A stretch of 64,000 nt of DNA from an uncultured Clostridia bacterium (lineage in GTDB: Bacteria; Bacillota; Clostridia; Christensenellales; Borkfalkiaceae). Position numbers and translations under genes: made by a program. Location: positions 1 through 64,000 of the forward strand of contig CALVWQ010000007.1 in the NCBI GenBank assembly GCA_944367535.1, read 5' to 3'. Below are positions 51,826 through 61,224 of this stretch, one piece after another (position 1 is the stretch's first letter; every line of letters starts with the position of its first letter). The notes under the pieces were generated by a model. It was not told the DNA's origin and searched no databases. It worked only from the letters and a program-made list of their open reading frames with translations.

Positions 51826-52472
51826 TGAATAAGGCAGTAATATTCGACCTTGACGGAACGATTCTCGATACTTTTCCCGACATATACATAAACATTGATA
51901 AAATGTTACGGCATTTCGGGTATCCTGCCGTCGGAAAGGATACGCTCCGCAGATATATAGGTAACGGCGCGAGAGAACTCGTCCGCCGCTCGTTAGGCGT
52001 AGATGCGGAAGACGGCGCGATTGCGGAATGTCTCGACTATTATAATAAAAATTACACCCTTACCGCCACCGAGAATACCGTGATATTCGACGGTATGGAG
52101 GAAGTGTTCGCAACCCTGTCGGGTCGCGGGTATAAACTCGCTGTTCTTACTAACAAGCCTCAGGTTTCAACCGACAGAATAATGGATATATTTTTCAGAC
52201 GCGGCACATTTGCCGAGATTGTCGGGGGCGGCGCGAAGGTAAAGTGTAAACCCGATAAAACCGAAACTCTCAATATTCTGTCGAGGCTCGGCGTCGCGGC
52301 GGAAGACGCATATTTTGTCGGCGACGGAGAAACTGACGTGATGACGGCTTTAAACGCGGGCGTACGCGGCGTTGCGGTACTCTGGGGATACCGCACCAAA
52401 GAGGAACTGACCGCGGCAGGCGCCAAAATATTTGCAAAAACACCTGCCGACCTGCTTAAAATAATAGACTGA
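51825..52472 (+). CDS. HAD phosphatase, phosphoglycolate phosphatase-like
   Basis: A 215-residue HAD hydrolase. FDLDGTILDT (motif I), LAVLTNKPQ (motif II), KCKPDKTETLN (motif III Lys) and FVGDGETDVMTA (motif IV) are all present, with a helical C1 cap (about 15-80). Gph- and PpaX-like members remove phosphate from phosphoglycolate or related small molecules. ATG 51825 overlaps the argS stop and has GGAG upstream, so it is in the argS transcript. Substrate cannot be fixed. Confidence 0.85.
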   Translation: MNKAVIFDLDGTILDTFPDIYINIDKMLRHFGYPAVGKDTLRRYIGNGARELVRRSLGVDAEDGAIAECLDYYNKNYTLTATENTVIFDGMEEVFATLSGRGYKLAVLTNKPQVSTDRIMDIFFRRGTFAEIVGGGAKVKCKPDKTETLNILSRLGVAAEDAYFVGDGETDVMTALNAGVRGVAVLWGYRTKEELTAAGAKIFAKTPADLLKIID

Positions 52473-52637
52473 TTTGTGTCGGTTTTTTGTCAGTCGTTCG
52501 ATTCAAACTTTCATTTTTTCGCGGATTTTTCCGTCGGACAGGGCAGGCTCGCCCGCGGCATAATCCGCTATTCCGAAAAGAGCGCTTTTTGATTATTCGA
52601 TTTGTAGTTCGATGTTTTTTGTTTCAGGAGAATAAAA

Positions 52638-53867
52638 TTGTCAAAAACATATAAATCCGTCATAGTAGGCGGCGGCGCCGCAGGACTTCTGTGCGCGGTG
52701 GAATTGCTGAGCGGTAAAGACGCTTTTTCTTGCTCCGATGTTCTCGTTCTCGAACGAAACGACAGAGTGGGGAAAAAACTCGTCGCGACGGGGAACGGTC
52801 AGTGTAATCTCGATAATGCCGGGGTTTCCGCGGAGCATTATTACGGCAACCGCGAATTTATAGAATGTTTTATAAAACAATATAATGAGATATGCCCCGA
52901 ACGATATTTTTATAAAATCGGTATACCTTTTGAAACGGACGGCGACGGAAGGAAATATCCGCTGTCAAGACAGGCGAGCGCCGTGTCTGATATAATAAGG
53001 TTTTGTCTGGAAAACAAAAACTGTAAAATGTTAACCGACAGAAAAGTGATAGCTTTGTCGTTTTCAGACGGCTCGTTTCGCGTAACGGCGGAAAAGGAAA
53101 CATATCGTGCCGAAAACGTGGTACTTGCCGTCGGCGGGGCGGCAGCGAGACAGTTCGGTACGGATGGCAGTTCTTATGTTCTTGCTAAAGGCTTCGGACA
53201 CAGGCTCACGCCTCTTTATCCTTCGCTCGTGCAGTTAAAGACCGAACTCGGACCCGTGCGCGGGTTAAAAGGCATAAAAGAGCACGCGAAAATTTCCGCT
53301 TTCGACGGTAAGAAATATCTGTGTTCAGCCGTAGGCGATGTTCTGTTCACGGAATACGGAGTGTCGGGAAACGCGGTGTTTTCAGTATCTTCGCGTGTCG
53401 TTTCCGCAAAGGACCCGATATTGAAAATCGAGTTTCTTCCCGAAAAGACCGAACGGGAAATATGCGATATTCTGGAATACAGAAAGACTCTCGGATATAT
53501 AGATAATAAGGACGCGCTTTGCGCGCTCGTGAATAAACGGGTCGGACAGGCGATACTTAAAGCTTCTTGCGACCCCGAAAGTATTCAGAAAACAGTCAGC
53601 GCGTTAAAAAACTTTACTTTGAAAGTGACGGGTAATACGGGATTTAATAACGCGCAGGTTACAAAGGGCGGCATAGATACCCGAGACGTAGAATGTTCGA
53701 CTATGGAGAGCAGACTGCAAAAAGGGCTGTACATAACAGGCGAAATGCTCGACGTGGATGGTGACTGCGGAGGTTATAATCTTGCGTTTTCGTTTGTGAG
53801 CGGAATAACGGCGGCTCGCGCGATAAAGACAAAATATAGGGGAAAAGATATAAATAAATTCTGGTAA
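52638..53867 (+). CDS. BaiN/HI0933-like flavoprotein
   Basis: A 409-residue FAD protein of the YhiN/HI0933/BaiN family. The N-terminal dinucleotide motif is VGGGAAGLLCAVELL, then RNDRVGKKLVATGNGQCNLDN, which is the family signature, and the C-terminal FAD contact is GEMLDVDGDCGGYNLAFSF. Members are predicted NAD(P)/FAD oxidoreductases; BaiN was tied to bile-acid dehydroxylation and others to RNA or redox roles, so the substrate is open. TTG start with AGGAG upstream. It precedes rho by 25 bases. Confidence 0.88.
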   Translation: MSKTYKSVIVGGGAAGLLCAVELLSGKDAFSCSDVLVLERNDRVGKKLVATGNGQCNLDNAGVSAEHYYGNREFIECFIKQYNEICPERYFYKIGIPFETDGDGRKYPLSRQASAVSDIIRFCLENKNCKMLTDRKVIALSFSDGSFRVTAEKETYRAENVVLAVGGAAARQFGTDGSSYVLAKGFGHRLTPLYPSLVQLKTELGPVRGLKGIKEHAKISAFDGKKYLCSAVGDVLFTEYGVSGNAVFSVSSRVVSAKDPILKIEFLPEKTEREICDILEYRKTLGYIDNKDALCALVNKRVGQAILKASCDPESIQKTVSALKNFTLKVTGNTGFNNAQVTKGGIDTRDVECSTMESRLQKGLYITGEMLDVDGDCGGYNLAFSFVSGITAARAIKTKYRGKDINKFW

Positions 53868-53892
53868 ATAATCGTAGAAAAGGAGAAAAGAA

Positions 53893-55344
53893 ATGTTAAA
53901 ACTCATACCGCTTACGGCGGAGATGCTCGAAAGCGAACACCTTTCGGTGTTGAGGGAACTCGGCAGAGAGGTCGGCGTACAATCTCCCGCAAGTAAAAAT
54001 AAACCCAAACTGATAGAGGAACTATTGCTGATTCAAAGCGGAAAAATCAAACCCGTCGAGCCGAACGGCAAGGGCGCGCATACAAAATTCAAGCCGGATA
54101 TAAGCAAATATTTCGTTGAGGCGACAGAGCCGGCGGAAGTTCCCGAAAAGAAGGAAGAAAAACCGTATGTAACATATAATAACGATTCGAGAAAGATACC
54201 GATGCGTGATTCGGCGGGCGGCAGAGAGAACATAATAGTCGAAGGCATATTGGAACAGCATATATCGGGTTACGGGTTTTTAAGGGCTAATAACTATGAA
54301 AATTCACGCGAGGACGCGTACGTTTCGCAGGTGAATATAAAGAAATTCAATTTAAGACGCGGAGATAAGGTAAAATGTATCGCGAGAATAACGCGCGAAG
54401 GCGAATCTCCGTCTTTGCAGAACGTCATAGCGATAAACGACCTTGAACCGAGCGTGTTTTTGAAGAGAGAAAATTTCGACGACCTTACCCCGTATTATCC
54501 GACGGACAGGTTGAAACTCGAAACGGAGGACGGTAGCGATATAGCGATAAGGTGTATAGACCTGTTTGCGCCGCTCGGGATGGGACAGCGCGGACTTATC
54601 GTCGCGCCGCCGAAAACGGGTAAGACCACTCTGTTAAAGAAAATAGCGCAATCGATAGAAAAAAATTATAAAAACTTAAAACTTATAATGCTGCTTATCG
54701 ACGAGCGCCCCGAAGAAGTTACCGACATGCAGCGCAGTGTTTCGGGCGAAGTGGTTTTTTCCACGTTCGACGAAAGTCCCGACCATCATGTCCGCGCGGC
54801 GGAACTTGTCATAAACCGCGCAAAAAGACTTGTTGAAGTGGGACAGAACGTGGTAATACTCATGGATTCCATAACGAGACTCGCTCGCGCGTACAATAAT
54901 ATAGTCGAATCTTCGGGAAAGACGCTTTCGGGCGGTCTGGACCCCGCGGCGATGTACGGTCCCAAGCGCTTTTTCGGCGCCGCGAGAAATATCGAAAAAG
55001 GCGGCAGTTTAACCGTTCTTTCAACTGCGTTAATCGATACGGGCAGCCGTATGGACGACGTGATTTACGAGGAATTCAAGGGTACGGGCAACATGGAGAT
55101 ACACCTTTCGCGCGAGTTATCGGAAAAACGGGTTTTTCCGGCCATTGACCTTTATAAGTCGGGTACGAGAAAAGAAGAACTTCTGCTTACCGAAAAAGAG
55201 CTCGACGCCGTATATAAACTACGCAAGATTCTCGATGCAAGGGAAGATTCTACGGACAGTCTTATCGAGATGATGAAAAAGACCAAGAATAACGACGACC
55301 TTTTAAACAGGCTTGACGCATGGATAAAACTTTACGGGAAATAA
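53893..55344 (+). CDS. rho: Transcription termination factor Rho
   Basis: A 483-residue Rho helicase. The N-terminal SAP-like part (about 1-50) is followed by a basic, Glu/Pro-rich linker and the RNA-binding OB fold (EQHISGYGFLRANNYENSRE, AYVSQVNIKKFNLRRGD). Walker A is PPKTGKTTLLKKIA (about 237-250), then LIDERPEEVTDM, MDSITRLARAYN (Walker B) and the R- and Q-loops. It terminates untranslated transcripts. AAGGAG precedes ATG. The methyltransferase gene follows one base after the stop. Confidence 0.96.
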   Translation: MLKLIPLTAEMLESEHLSVLRELGREVGVQSPASKNKPKLIEELLLIQSGKIKPVEPNGKGAHTKFKPDISKYFVEATEPAEVPEKKEEKPYVTYNNDSRKIPMRDSAGGRENIIVEGILEQHISGYGFLRANNYENSREDAYVSQVNIKKFNLRRGDKVKCIARITREGESPSLQNVIAINDLEPSVFLKRENFDDLTPYYPTDRLKLETEDGSDIAIRCIDLFAPLGMGQRGLIVAPPKTGKTTLLKKIAQSIEKNYKNLKLIMLLIDERPEEVTDMQRSVSGEVVFSTFDESPDHHVRAAELVINRAKRLVEVGQNVVILMDSITRLARAYNNIVESSGKTLSGGLDPAAMYGPKRFFGAARNIEKGGSLTVLSTALIDTGSRMDDVIYEEFKGTGNMEIHLSRELSEKRVFPAIDLYKSGTRKEELLLTEKELDAVYKLRKILDAREDSTDSLIEMMKKTKNNDDLLNRLDAWIKLYGK

Positions 55345-55345
55345 T

Positions 55346-56254
55346 ATGAAATCCGAACGCAACAAGACAATAGATTTTTCGCTTGAAGAAGGCAAAGAAT
55401 TTCTTGAAAAGTGCATAAGAGCCGAAGATTACGGCGGAGAAACGGACGTTACCGTGTTTGGGGATGCGTTTGAGGCGATAGGAAAGATAGCCGACAAGTC
55501 GGTCGACCTTCTTATAGTTGACCCGCCGTATAATCTCGACAAGAATTTTCACGGCGAAACATTCAGGAGAATGGGCGCGGACGCATACGCCGCATATACC
55601 GAAAAATGGATAGAGGCGGTAACTCCCAAACTCAAAGATACCGCGAGTGTATACGTGTGTTCGGACTGGCGCAGTTCGGTTTCGCTCGGCGCGGTGATTG
55701 ACGCTCATTTTAAACTGCGAAACCGTATAACGTGGCAGCGCGAAAAGGGTCGCGGCGCGAAAAATAATTGGAAAAACTCCATGGAGGATATATTTTTCGC
55801 TACGGTCGGGGAAAAATACACATTTAATCTCGAAGCGGTAAAACAGCGCAGAAAGGTTGTCGCGCCTTACAGAGAGGACGGAAAACCGAAGGACTGGGAG
55901 GAAACGGAAGAGGGCAATTTCAGAAATACCTGTCCGTCGAATTTCTGGGAAGACATATCGGTTCCGTATTGGTCGATGCCCGAAAATACCGCCCATCCCA
56001 CGCAGAAACCCGAAAAACTGCTGGCGAAACTCATTCTCGCGAGTTCGAACGAGAAAGATGTCGTTCTCGACCCGTTTTCCGGCAGCGGGACGACGGGAGT
56101 GGTGGCAAAAAAACTAGGCAGAAAATATATTGATATAGAACATAATCCGCTTTATTGCGCGTGGGCGGAATACAGATTGTCTCTTGCGCAAAAGGGCGGA
56201 AAAATACAGGGTTATGAAAACGGAGTTTTTTGGGCGCGCGGCAGCGGAAAATAA
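55346..56254 (+). CDS. Orphan site-specific DNA methyltransferase (beta-class, N4/N6 amino)
   Basis: A 302-residue amino-methyltransferase. Motif IV (catalytic) is DPPYNLDKNFHGE at about 58-70; motif I (AdoMet) is LDPFSGSGTTGVVAKKLG near 240; the order IV before I defines the beta class. The target-recognition part lies between (about 100-225, with KGRGAKNNWKNSMEDIFF). No restriction endonuclease or specificity gene is nearby, and it is coupled to rho by one base, which suggests a chromosomal epigenetic role rather than restriction. Target sequence unknown. Confidence 0.88.
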   Translation: MKSERNKTIDFSLEEGKEFLEKCIRAEDYGGETDVTVFGDAFEAIGKIADKSVDLLIVDPPYNLDKNFHGETFRRMGADAYAAYTEKWIEAVTPKLKDTASVYVCSDWRSSVSLGAVIDAHFKLRNRITWQREKGRGAKNNWKNSMEDIFFATVGEKYTFNLEAVKQRRKVVAPYREDGKPKDWEETEEGNFRNTCPSNFWEDISVPYWSMPENTAHPTQKPEKLLAKLILASSNEKDVVLDPFSGSGTTGVVAKKLGRKYIDIEHNPLYCAWAEYRLSLAQKGGKIQGYENGVFWARGSGK

Positions 56255-56495
56255 TTAAAAAGCCAAGATAAAAAAACAAAAATTCAAGTCAAAAAATAAA
56301 ACGGACAGGTAAAACAAATAGAAAAATCAAAAAATAAAAATATATAAAAAGGGAAGAGTTAAACCGAAATTAAATCGTTAAATATTATAAAAGAGCAGAG
56401 TTGGATTTATTTTATAAACATATAAAACAATTGGTGATATTATATTACTAAACATAGTCAACAGCCTGACTAAATTTAGTAAACAAATAGTATTA
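56255..56495. other. A-rich gene-free stretch
   Basis: About 240 bases dominated by A-runs on the plus strand (for example around 56270-56340), no gene, and no structure apart from the hairpin at its right end. The strand asymmetry could reflect an untranslated 3' region. Confidence 0.5.
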
Positions 56496-56539
56496 AATCG
56501 GCATGAAATTCCGAATTAAAACGGAATTTCATGCCGATT
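56496..56539. terminator. Perfect 18-bp hairpin between the methyltransferase and spoIIE
   Basis: Arms 56496-56513 and 56522-56539, loop of eight. On the plus strand it is followed by GATTTTTTC, so it ends plus-strand transcripts. Its right arm contains the last codons and stop of spoIIE; on the minus strand only TTTAAT follows. Confidence 0.75.
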
Positions 56540-58811
56540 GATTTTTTCTGAACACTCTGACGGAGAGCGCGGTCATGTCGTCGCCGTGTCTGCCTCCCGC
56601 GAGTTCCACGGCTCTGTTTAAAACCTGTTCCGAAAGCGTCTGCGGGTTTAGGGCGGGGACTTTTCGTAAGAAGTCGATTATTTCGCTCGACCCGCCGAAA
56701 GCGTCCGAAATACCGTCGGTGGTGAGTAAAATCATATCGCCGTCGGAAAGTTCGGTGTGGCATACCGAGGGTCGTAAATCGCTCAATATTCCGAGCGGCA
56801 GCGAATTGCTCTCCACGATTTTGACAGCTCCGTCGTTGACTATGAATCCGTAAGGCGCGCCGTACTTGATAAAATCCGCCGAACAGGTTTTTAGGTCTAT
56901 GACCGAAATGTCGAGTGCGGTAAAACTGTCCTCGGTATTTATGGACAGAAGTTTGTTTACCGTGGAAAGTATGAGTCCGCTGTCCATACCCGCCTTGTAA
57001 AAGCTTTCAATAAGCGAAAGCGAAACGGAAGAAACCGCCTCGGCGTTTTCGCCGCTGCCCATGCCGTCGGATAGGGCGACGAGGAATTTTTCCTCGTTTA
57101 TTCTGATGACCGAATGAGTGTCGCCGCTTACGGCGGAGCCGTCTTTCACGGCTTTCGCTATTCCGAAAACGGCGTCGAAACCCGAGGATTTTTTGAAAGA
57201 CAGATAGAATTTTTCCTCGCTTATGTTGTTTTTGTCTACCAGTGTCATTTTAAAACCGAGCGTCTTGTCTATAACCGATTGAAGTTCCGGGAGCGAGAAT
57301 TCCTTCATGGAGAGAATCATACTGACCGAAACGCGTTCTTCTTCGCCGTAAATAAGCAGTTCACTTGCGCAGAACCCTTTTTTCATAAGGTTGTCGCCGA
57401 GTCTTCTTTCAAGTCTGCTCTGATATTTTAACAGTGCTCCCGATTCGAGTGCGAGGTCTTTTAAAATTTCCGAAACGCCTGATGCCTCAGCGGCGAGCAT
57501 TTCTCGGCTGCTGACGACGTTTTCTTTTTCAAGCGCATAGGCACGGAACTGCGCGAGCATCCTGTTTAGTCCGTACAGGAGGTCGTTTGGGTGAATGCAG
57601 TGGTCGCCCGTTTCTCTCGGTAAATCGATAAGTGAGAGTTTGCCTTTGGCAAATCCGATGTCTAATAATTTTCTTATGCCAATAGAGATTTCCTGCTCGT
57701 ATTTTTTGCATTTTAAGAGGTTTTCGCAGTTTTTGCAGACAGACGCTTTGATTTCCTTTTCAAACGAAAGTTTTGCTTTTTCCTCTGTCATCTGACTTAT
57801 GCCGAAAGACGTGAAGGCGGAAGCCATTTCGGTAAATACGCCCGAAAGTTCGTACAGCCTGTTTGAAAGCATAAGTCTGTTTCGGTTAATGGTTTGTCTT
57901 ACGAGTTGTTTTTCTCGGAAAGCGTACAGGCGTTCTTTAAGTTTTTTAAGCGGCGGTGAGGGTATTACGCAGAAAAGCGCGGCACCCGTGAGGACGGGTA
58001 TAAATTCCCAAAGAGAATAACCGCCGTAAACGCCGAATACGAGTTCGATAATGAAATCTGCAAGAAGAATACCCGCGGCGGAAACGAAGCGCGAAAGGCT
58101 CATGAAAGTATCGGCAACTATGCCGAAAGCGAGCGCTACCGCAATATATTCCATATCGCCGTAATAAAGTGCTAAACTTATTCCGAATATTGTGGAAATA
58201 AACGAACCCAAACCGAATCTGAAAACGTAACATGAAAGAAGGACGAAAAACACCGTAACGGCTTTCCAGACGTAAGGCGAGGCGAGGTTTGATATGCCGA
58301 GACCGAGCGCCACCGTTATTGCGGCTATCGCGGCGGTTTCGTCGTAACCCATTTTGGATTTAAGTCCTTTTTCGGAAAGAGCCTTGAAGGCTATAATCGC
58401 GAGGAGCGATAAAAACACCGTAAAAACGCTCACCATGACGCGCTTGTCATAAGGAATGAAAGTTTCGGTATCGCCGATAACGATAAAACCTATGAGCGCG
58501 ATTGCCGCGAATATTACGTATTCGAAGCCCGAGCGGGTGCGGAATTTTCTGTAAATGCACCTTATAATAATGAAAAATGCGGCGGTAACCGCACTTTGTG
58601 CGAGCATTCCGAACGAGCCGGTTACGGCAAACGAGGCAATGAATAATAGCGGCGCGGCGATTAGCGAACAGTTCATGTAAACGCCGGCCACGAATATCGC
58701 GGTGGAATACGGTAATACCGTTTTTTCGACGTTGTTAAAAATCACGAAGCCGCAGAAGAGCAGAAGATATTTAATCACGGACGCATAATCGAAAGCGTGG
58801 GATTTTTTCAT
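56529..58811 (-). CDS. spoIIE: Stage II sporulation protein E (PP2C phosphatase)
   Basis: A 760-residue protein with about ten N-terminal membrane segments (to about residue 310), a central regulatory and FtsZ-linked region with the Cys-containing segment KASVCKNCENLLKCKKY, and a C-terminal PP2C phosphatase domain with ALSDGMGSGENAEAV and LLTTDGISDAFGG. SpoIIE dephosphorylates SpoIIAA to activate sigma-F in the forespore. The conserved metal-binding Asp residues are visible. GGGAA precedes the ATG. Upstream elements at 58869 and 58928 resemble Spo0A boxes. Confidence 0.94.
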   Translation of the reverse strand: MKKSHAFDYASVIKYLLLFCGFVIFNNVEKTVLPYSTAIFVAGVYMNCSLIAAPLLFIASFAVTGSFGMLAQSAVTAAFFIIIRCIYRKFRTRSGFEYVIFAAIALIGFIVIGDTETFIPYDKRVMVSVFTVFLSLLAIIAFKALSEKGLKSKMGYDETAAIAAITVALGLGISNLASPYVWKAVTVFFVLLSCYVFRFGLGSFISTIFGISLALYYGDMEYIAVALAFGIVADTFMSLSRFVSAAGILLADFIIELVFGVYGGYSLWEFIPVLTGAALFCVIPSPPLKKLKERLYAFREKQLVRQTINRNRLMLSNRLYELSGVFTEMASAFTSFGISQMTEEKAKLSFEKEIKASVCKNCENLLKCKKYEQEISIGIRKLLDIGFAKGKLSLIDLPRETGDHCIHPNDLLYGLNRMLAQFRAYALEKENVVSSREMLAAEASGVSEILKDLALESGALLKYQSRLERRLGDNLMKKGFCASELLIYGEEERVSVSMILSMKEFSLPELQSVIDKTLGFKMTLVDKNNISEEKFYLSFKKSSGFDAVFGIAKAVKDGSAVSGDTHSVIRINEEKFLVALSDGMGSGENAEAVSSVSLSLIESFYKAGMDSGLILSTVNKLLSINTEDSFTALDISVIDLKTCSADFIKYGAPYGFIVNDGAVKIVESNSLPLGILSDLRPSVCHTELSDGDMILLTTDGISDAFGGSSEIIDFLRKVPALNPQTLSEQVLNRAVELAGGRHGDDMTALSVRVFRKNQSA

Positions 58812-58842
58812 TAAAACATTCCCTTAAACTAATTTTGATATA

Positions 58843-58875
58843 ATTTTATACTTTCACGAGAGGAAAATTTTGACA
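58843..58875 (-). promoter_or_regulatory. spoIIE promoter region with a Spo0A-box-like element
   Basis: On the minus strand TGTCAAA (58869-58875), one base off the 0A box TGTCGAA, stands 18 bases from TATAAAAT (58843-58850), so it occupies the -35 position, the arrangement known from Spo0A-activated sigma-A promoters such as Bacillus spoIIE. Confidence 0.5.
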
Positions 58876-58927
58876 GATTTTGCCTATAAAAAAAGAAAAA
58901 GCATGATTGACAAAGCCTTGAAAAAGT

Positions 58928-58934
58928 TGTCGAA
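58928..58934 (+). promoter_or_regulatory. Exact Spo0A-box sequence between spoIIE and ddh
   Basis: TGTCGAA, the 0A-box core, on the plus strand 117 bases from the spoIIE start and six bases before the ddh -35. It may act on either gene. A seven-base match by itself can be chance; its place gives it weight. Confidence 0.45.
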
Positions 58935-58939
58935 ATGTT

Positions 58940-58968
58940 TTGCAATTTCAGATAAAAAATAGTAAAAT
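58940..58968 (+). promoter_or_regulatory. Sigma-A promoter of ddh
   Basis: TTGCAA (58940-58945), 17 bases, TAAAAT (58963-58968), 41 bases before the ATG. A better -35 (TTGACA, 58908-58913) lacks a matching -10. Confidence 0.55.
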
Positions 58969-59009
58969 ATAAATAAAAAACAAAGCGAAATCAAAAACGG
59001 AGAAATAAA

Positions 59010-59984
59010 ATGATTAAAGCAGCGATAGTAGGATACGGAAATCTCGGCAGAGGTGCGCTTTTGGCGCTTACCGCGGCAAAAGATATGGAATGTGTCGGAA
59101 TATTTACGAGGCGGGACCCTTCGAAAGTCAGCCCGTGCGCGGACGTAAAGGTATACGCGGTAGACGAACTTAAAAAGTTTAAGGGCGAAATAGACGTGCT
59201 CGTGCTTTGCGGGGGCAGCGCCACCGACCTTCCCGCAACTACGGAGAAATACTTAAAAGATTTCAATACCGTCGATTCATTCGATACGCACGCCAAAATT
59301 CCCGAGTATTTCGGGAAACTCGATAAAGTCGCTAAGGAAAACGGGACACTTGCGGCGATAAGCATAGGCTGGGACCCGGGTCTGTTTTCCATAACGAGAA
59401 TGCTTTTCGGCGCGATTTTACCCGACGGCAAGGATTACACTTTTTGGGGGAAAGGCGTTTCGCAGGGGCACAGCGACGCAATAAGGCGTATAAAAGGCGT
59501 AAAGAACGCAATACAATATACCATACCGATAGAAGCGGCGATGGACGCGGTCAGGAGCGGCAAAAATCCCGAGCTTTCAGCGCGCGAAAAACATTTAAGG
59601 GAATGTTTCGTCGTCGCGGAGGACGGGGCGGACCTCGAAGCAATAGAGCGCGAAATCAAAGAGATGCCGAACTATTTTGCCGAATATGATACTGTCGTTC
59701 ATTTTATTGATGAAGACACGCTTAAAAAAGAACACGGAAAACTCGCGCACGGCGGGTTTGTAATGCGCACGGGGAAGACCACGGAAGAAAATTCGCATCT
59801 TTTGGAACTTGCAATAAAACTCGACAGCAATCCCGAATTTACGGGCAGCGTTCTCGTTTCCTATGCGAGAGCAGTTGCCAAAATGGCGAAAGAGGGAGTT
59901 ACCGGCGCTTTGACCGTGTTCGATATTCCGATAAAATATCTTTCGCCGAAATCTCCCGAAGAATTGCGCAGTACGCTCCTTTAA
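59010..59984 (+). CDS. ddh: meso-Diaminopimelate D-dehydrogenase
   Basis: A 324-residue Ddh, which makes meso-diaminopimelate from tetrahydrodipicolinate and ammonia in one step with NADPH. The nucleotide fold starts AAIVGYGNLGRGALLAL; VDSFDTHAKIPEYF, SIGWDPGLFSITRMLFG and WGKGVSQGHSDAIRRI are the substrate-binding segments. Its product is used for peptidoglycan cross-links and lysine, so the wall is likely of the meso-DAP type. It has its own promoter, close to a Spo0A-box sequence. Confidence 0.95.
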   Translation: MIKAAIVGYGNLGRGALLALTAAKDMECVGIFTRRDPSKVSPCADVKVYAVDELKKFKGEIDVLVLCGGSATDLPATTEKYLKDFNTVDSFDTHAKIPEYFGKLDKVAKENGTLAAISIGWDPGLFSITRMLFGAILPDGKDYTFWGKGVSQGHSDAIRRIKGVKNAIQYTIPIEAAMDAVRSGKNPELSAREKHLRECFVVAEDGADLEAIEREIKEMPNYFAEYDTVVHFIDEDTLKKEHGKLAHGGFVMRTGKTTEENSHLLELAIKLDSNPEFTGSVLVSYARAVAKMAKEGVTGALTVFDIPIKYLSPKSPEELRSTLL

Positions 59985-60030
59985 GCGTTTCGTGCGTGAA
60001 AAATCTCAATAAATCATTATAAGGTGAAAA

Positions 60031-61224
60031 ATGGCAAAGAAAAGACACAGTAAATTGAAGATTACGATTGCGCTGACGCTCGCGATAATTCTTATTGTGC
60101 TCGCGGTTCTCGGCTGGTATATGTATACCTACCATAACGAAACGTTTATGGAATACTATAACATGCTGTTCAGTCAGGAGGACGCCGATAAGGGGAAATC
60201 GGAAACAGGAAAGACGCCCGTCGTCATAGAAGGCGAACTCTCCATACATTTTTTGGATTTGGGCAATTCTTCTCCGGGCGATTGTATATATATCAAGGCG
60301 GGCGACACGGATATGCTTGTTGACGCCGGCAGTACCGCAGGCAGTATGGAAACAATCGGAGCTTATCTCGATAACTATGTAACAGACGGAGTATTTGAAT
60401 ACGTTGTCGTTACTCATTCCGATTTAGACCATATTGCCTGTTTTCAGTCCGACGGCGGTATATTCGATACATACGAGTGCGAAATAATAATAGATTTTCC
60501 TCAATCGGGTTCTACATCAAAAGCTTATGCCAATTATTTGAAAAAAAGAGAGGCGGAAGTTGCAGCGGGCGCAAAGCATTATACTGCCTTGGAGTGTTGT
60601 AACGAAACAAACGGTGCTTCGAAAGTATGGAATCTCTCCGAAGACGTTACAATGACAATACTTTCTCATAAGTTTTATAAGACAAAGGCATCCGATGAAA
60701 ACAACAATTCGGTGTGTTTTATGCTTACCCACGGAGAGCGGAATTTTCTCTTTACGGGCGACCTTGAAAAAGAGGGTGAGCTGTCTTTGGTGGAAGAGAA
60801 CACTCTCCCGGAAGTGGTTTTGTTTAAGGCGGGGCATCACGGCTCGCCCACTTCTTCCAACGAAGAACTTTTAAGCGTGATTAAACCTCAGATTGTGTGT
60901 GTGAGTTGTTGTGCGGGTTCACCGAAACACGGTAAGAGTATGCCCACAACGTTTCCGACACAGGTAATGATAGATAGAATAGCAAAATATACTGACAGAG
61001 TGTACGTGCCGAGCGCCATAAATTCAAGATATGTAACCGATGAAGACGGCAAGCAGAAACTCGAAGCCGTAGGTGATTATTATCTGTTAAACGGCAATAT
61101 AGTGGTACTTTCGGACGAGGAGAAAGTTACCGTAAACTGTTCTAATAACAATAGCTTGTTAAAAGATACGGATTGGTTCAAAGAATACCGAGATACTCCG
61201 TCGGAATGGGAAAAAGCGGCATGA
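60031..61224 (+). CDS. Membrane-anchored ComEC-like metallo-beta-lactamase-fold protein
   Basis: A 397-residue protein: a basic N-terminus, one membrane helix (about 10-31), a short linker and an extracellular metallo-beta-lactamase domain like the C-terminal part of ComEC. Metal motifs are THSDLDHIACF (about 127-137), LFTGDLEKEG and GHHGSPTSS. ComEC's own membrane channel is missing, so this is a free-standing nuclease- or hydrolase-like protein rather than a DNA uptake channel. Its stop overlaps the next start (ATGA), so it shares a transcript with a DNA-glycosylase-like gene. Confidence 0.82.
   Translation: MAKKRHSKLKITIALTLAIILIVLAVLGWYMYTYHNETFMEYYNMLFSQEDADKGKSETGKTPVVIEGELSIHFLDLGNSSPGDCIYIKAGDTDMLVDAGSTAGSMETIGAYLDNYVTDGVFEYVVVTHSDLDHIACFQSDGGIFDTYECEIIIDFPQSGSTSKAYANYLKKREAEVAAGAKHYTALECCNETNGASKVWNLSEDVTMTILSHKFYKTKASDENNNSVCFMLTHGERNFLFTGDLEKEGELSLVEENTLPEVVLFKAGHHGSPTSSNEELLSVIKPQIVCVSCCAGSPKHGKSMPTTFPTQVMIDRIAKYTDRVYVPSAINSRYVTDEDGKQKLEAVGDYYLLNGNIVVLSDEEKVTVNCSNNNSLLKDTDWFKEYRDTPSEWEKAA

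Noticed and set aside
52490..52520. GTTCGATTC-like sequence suggesting a tRNA T-loop
   Set aside because: No acceptor or anticodon stems can be formed around it. I found no tRNA, rRNA or CRISPR array in the window.
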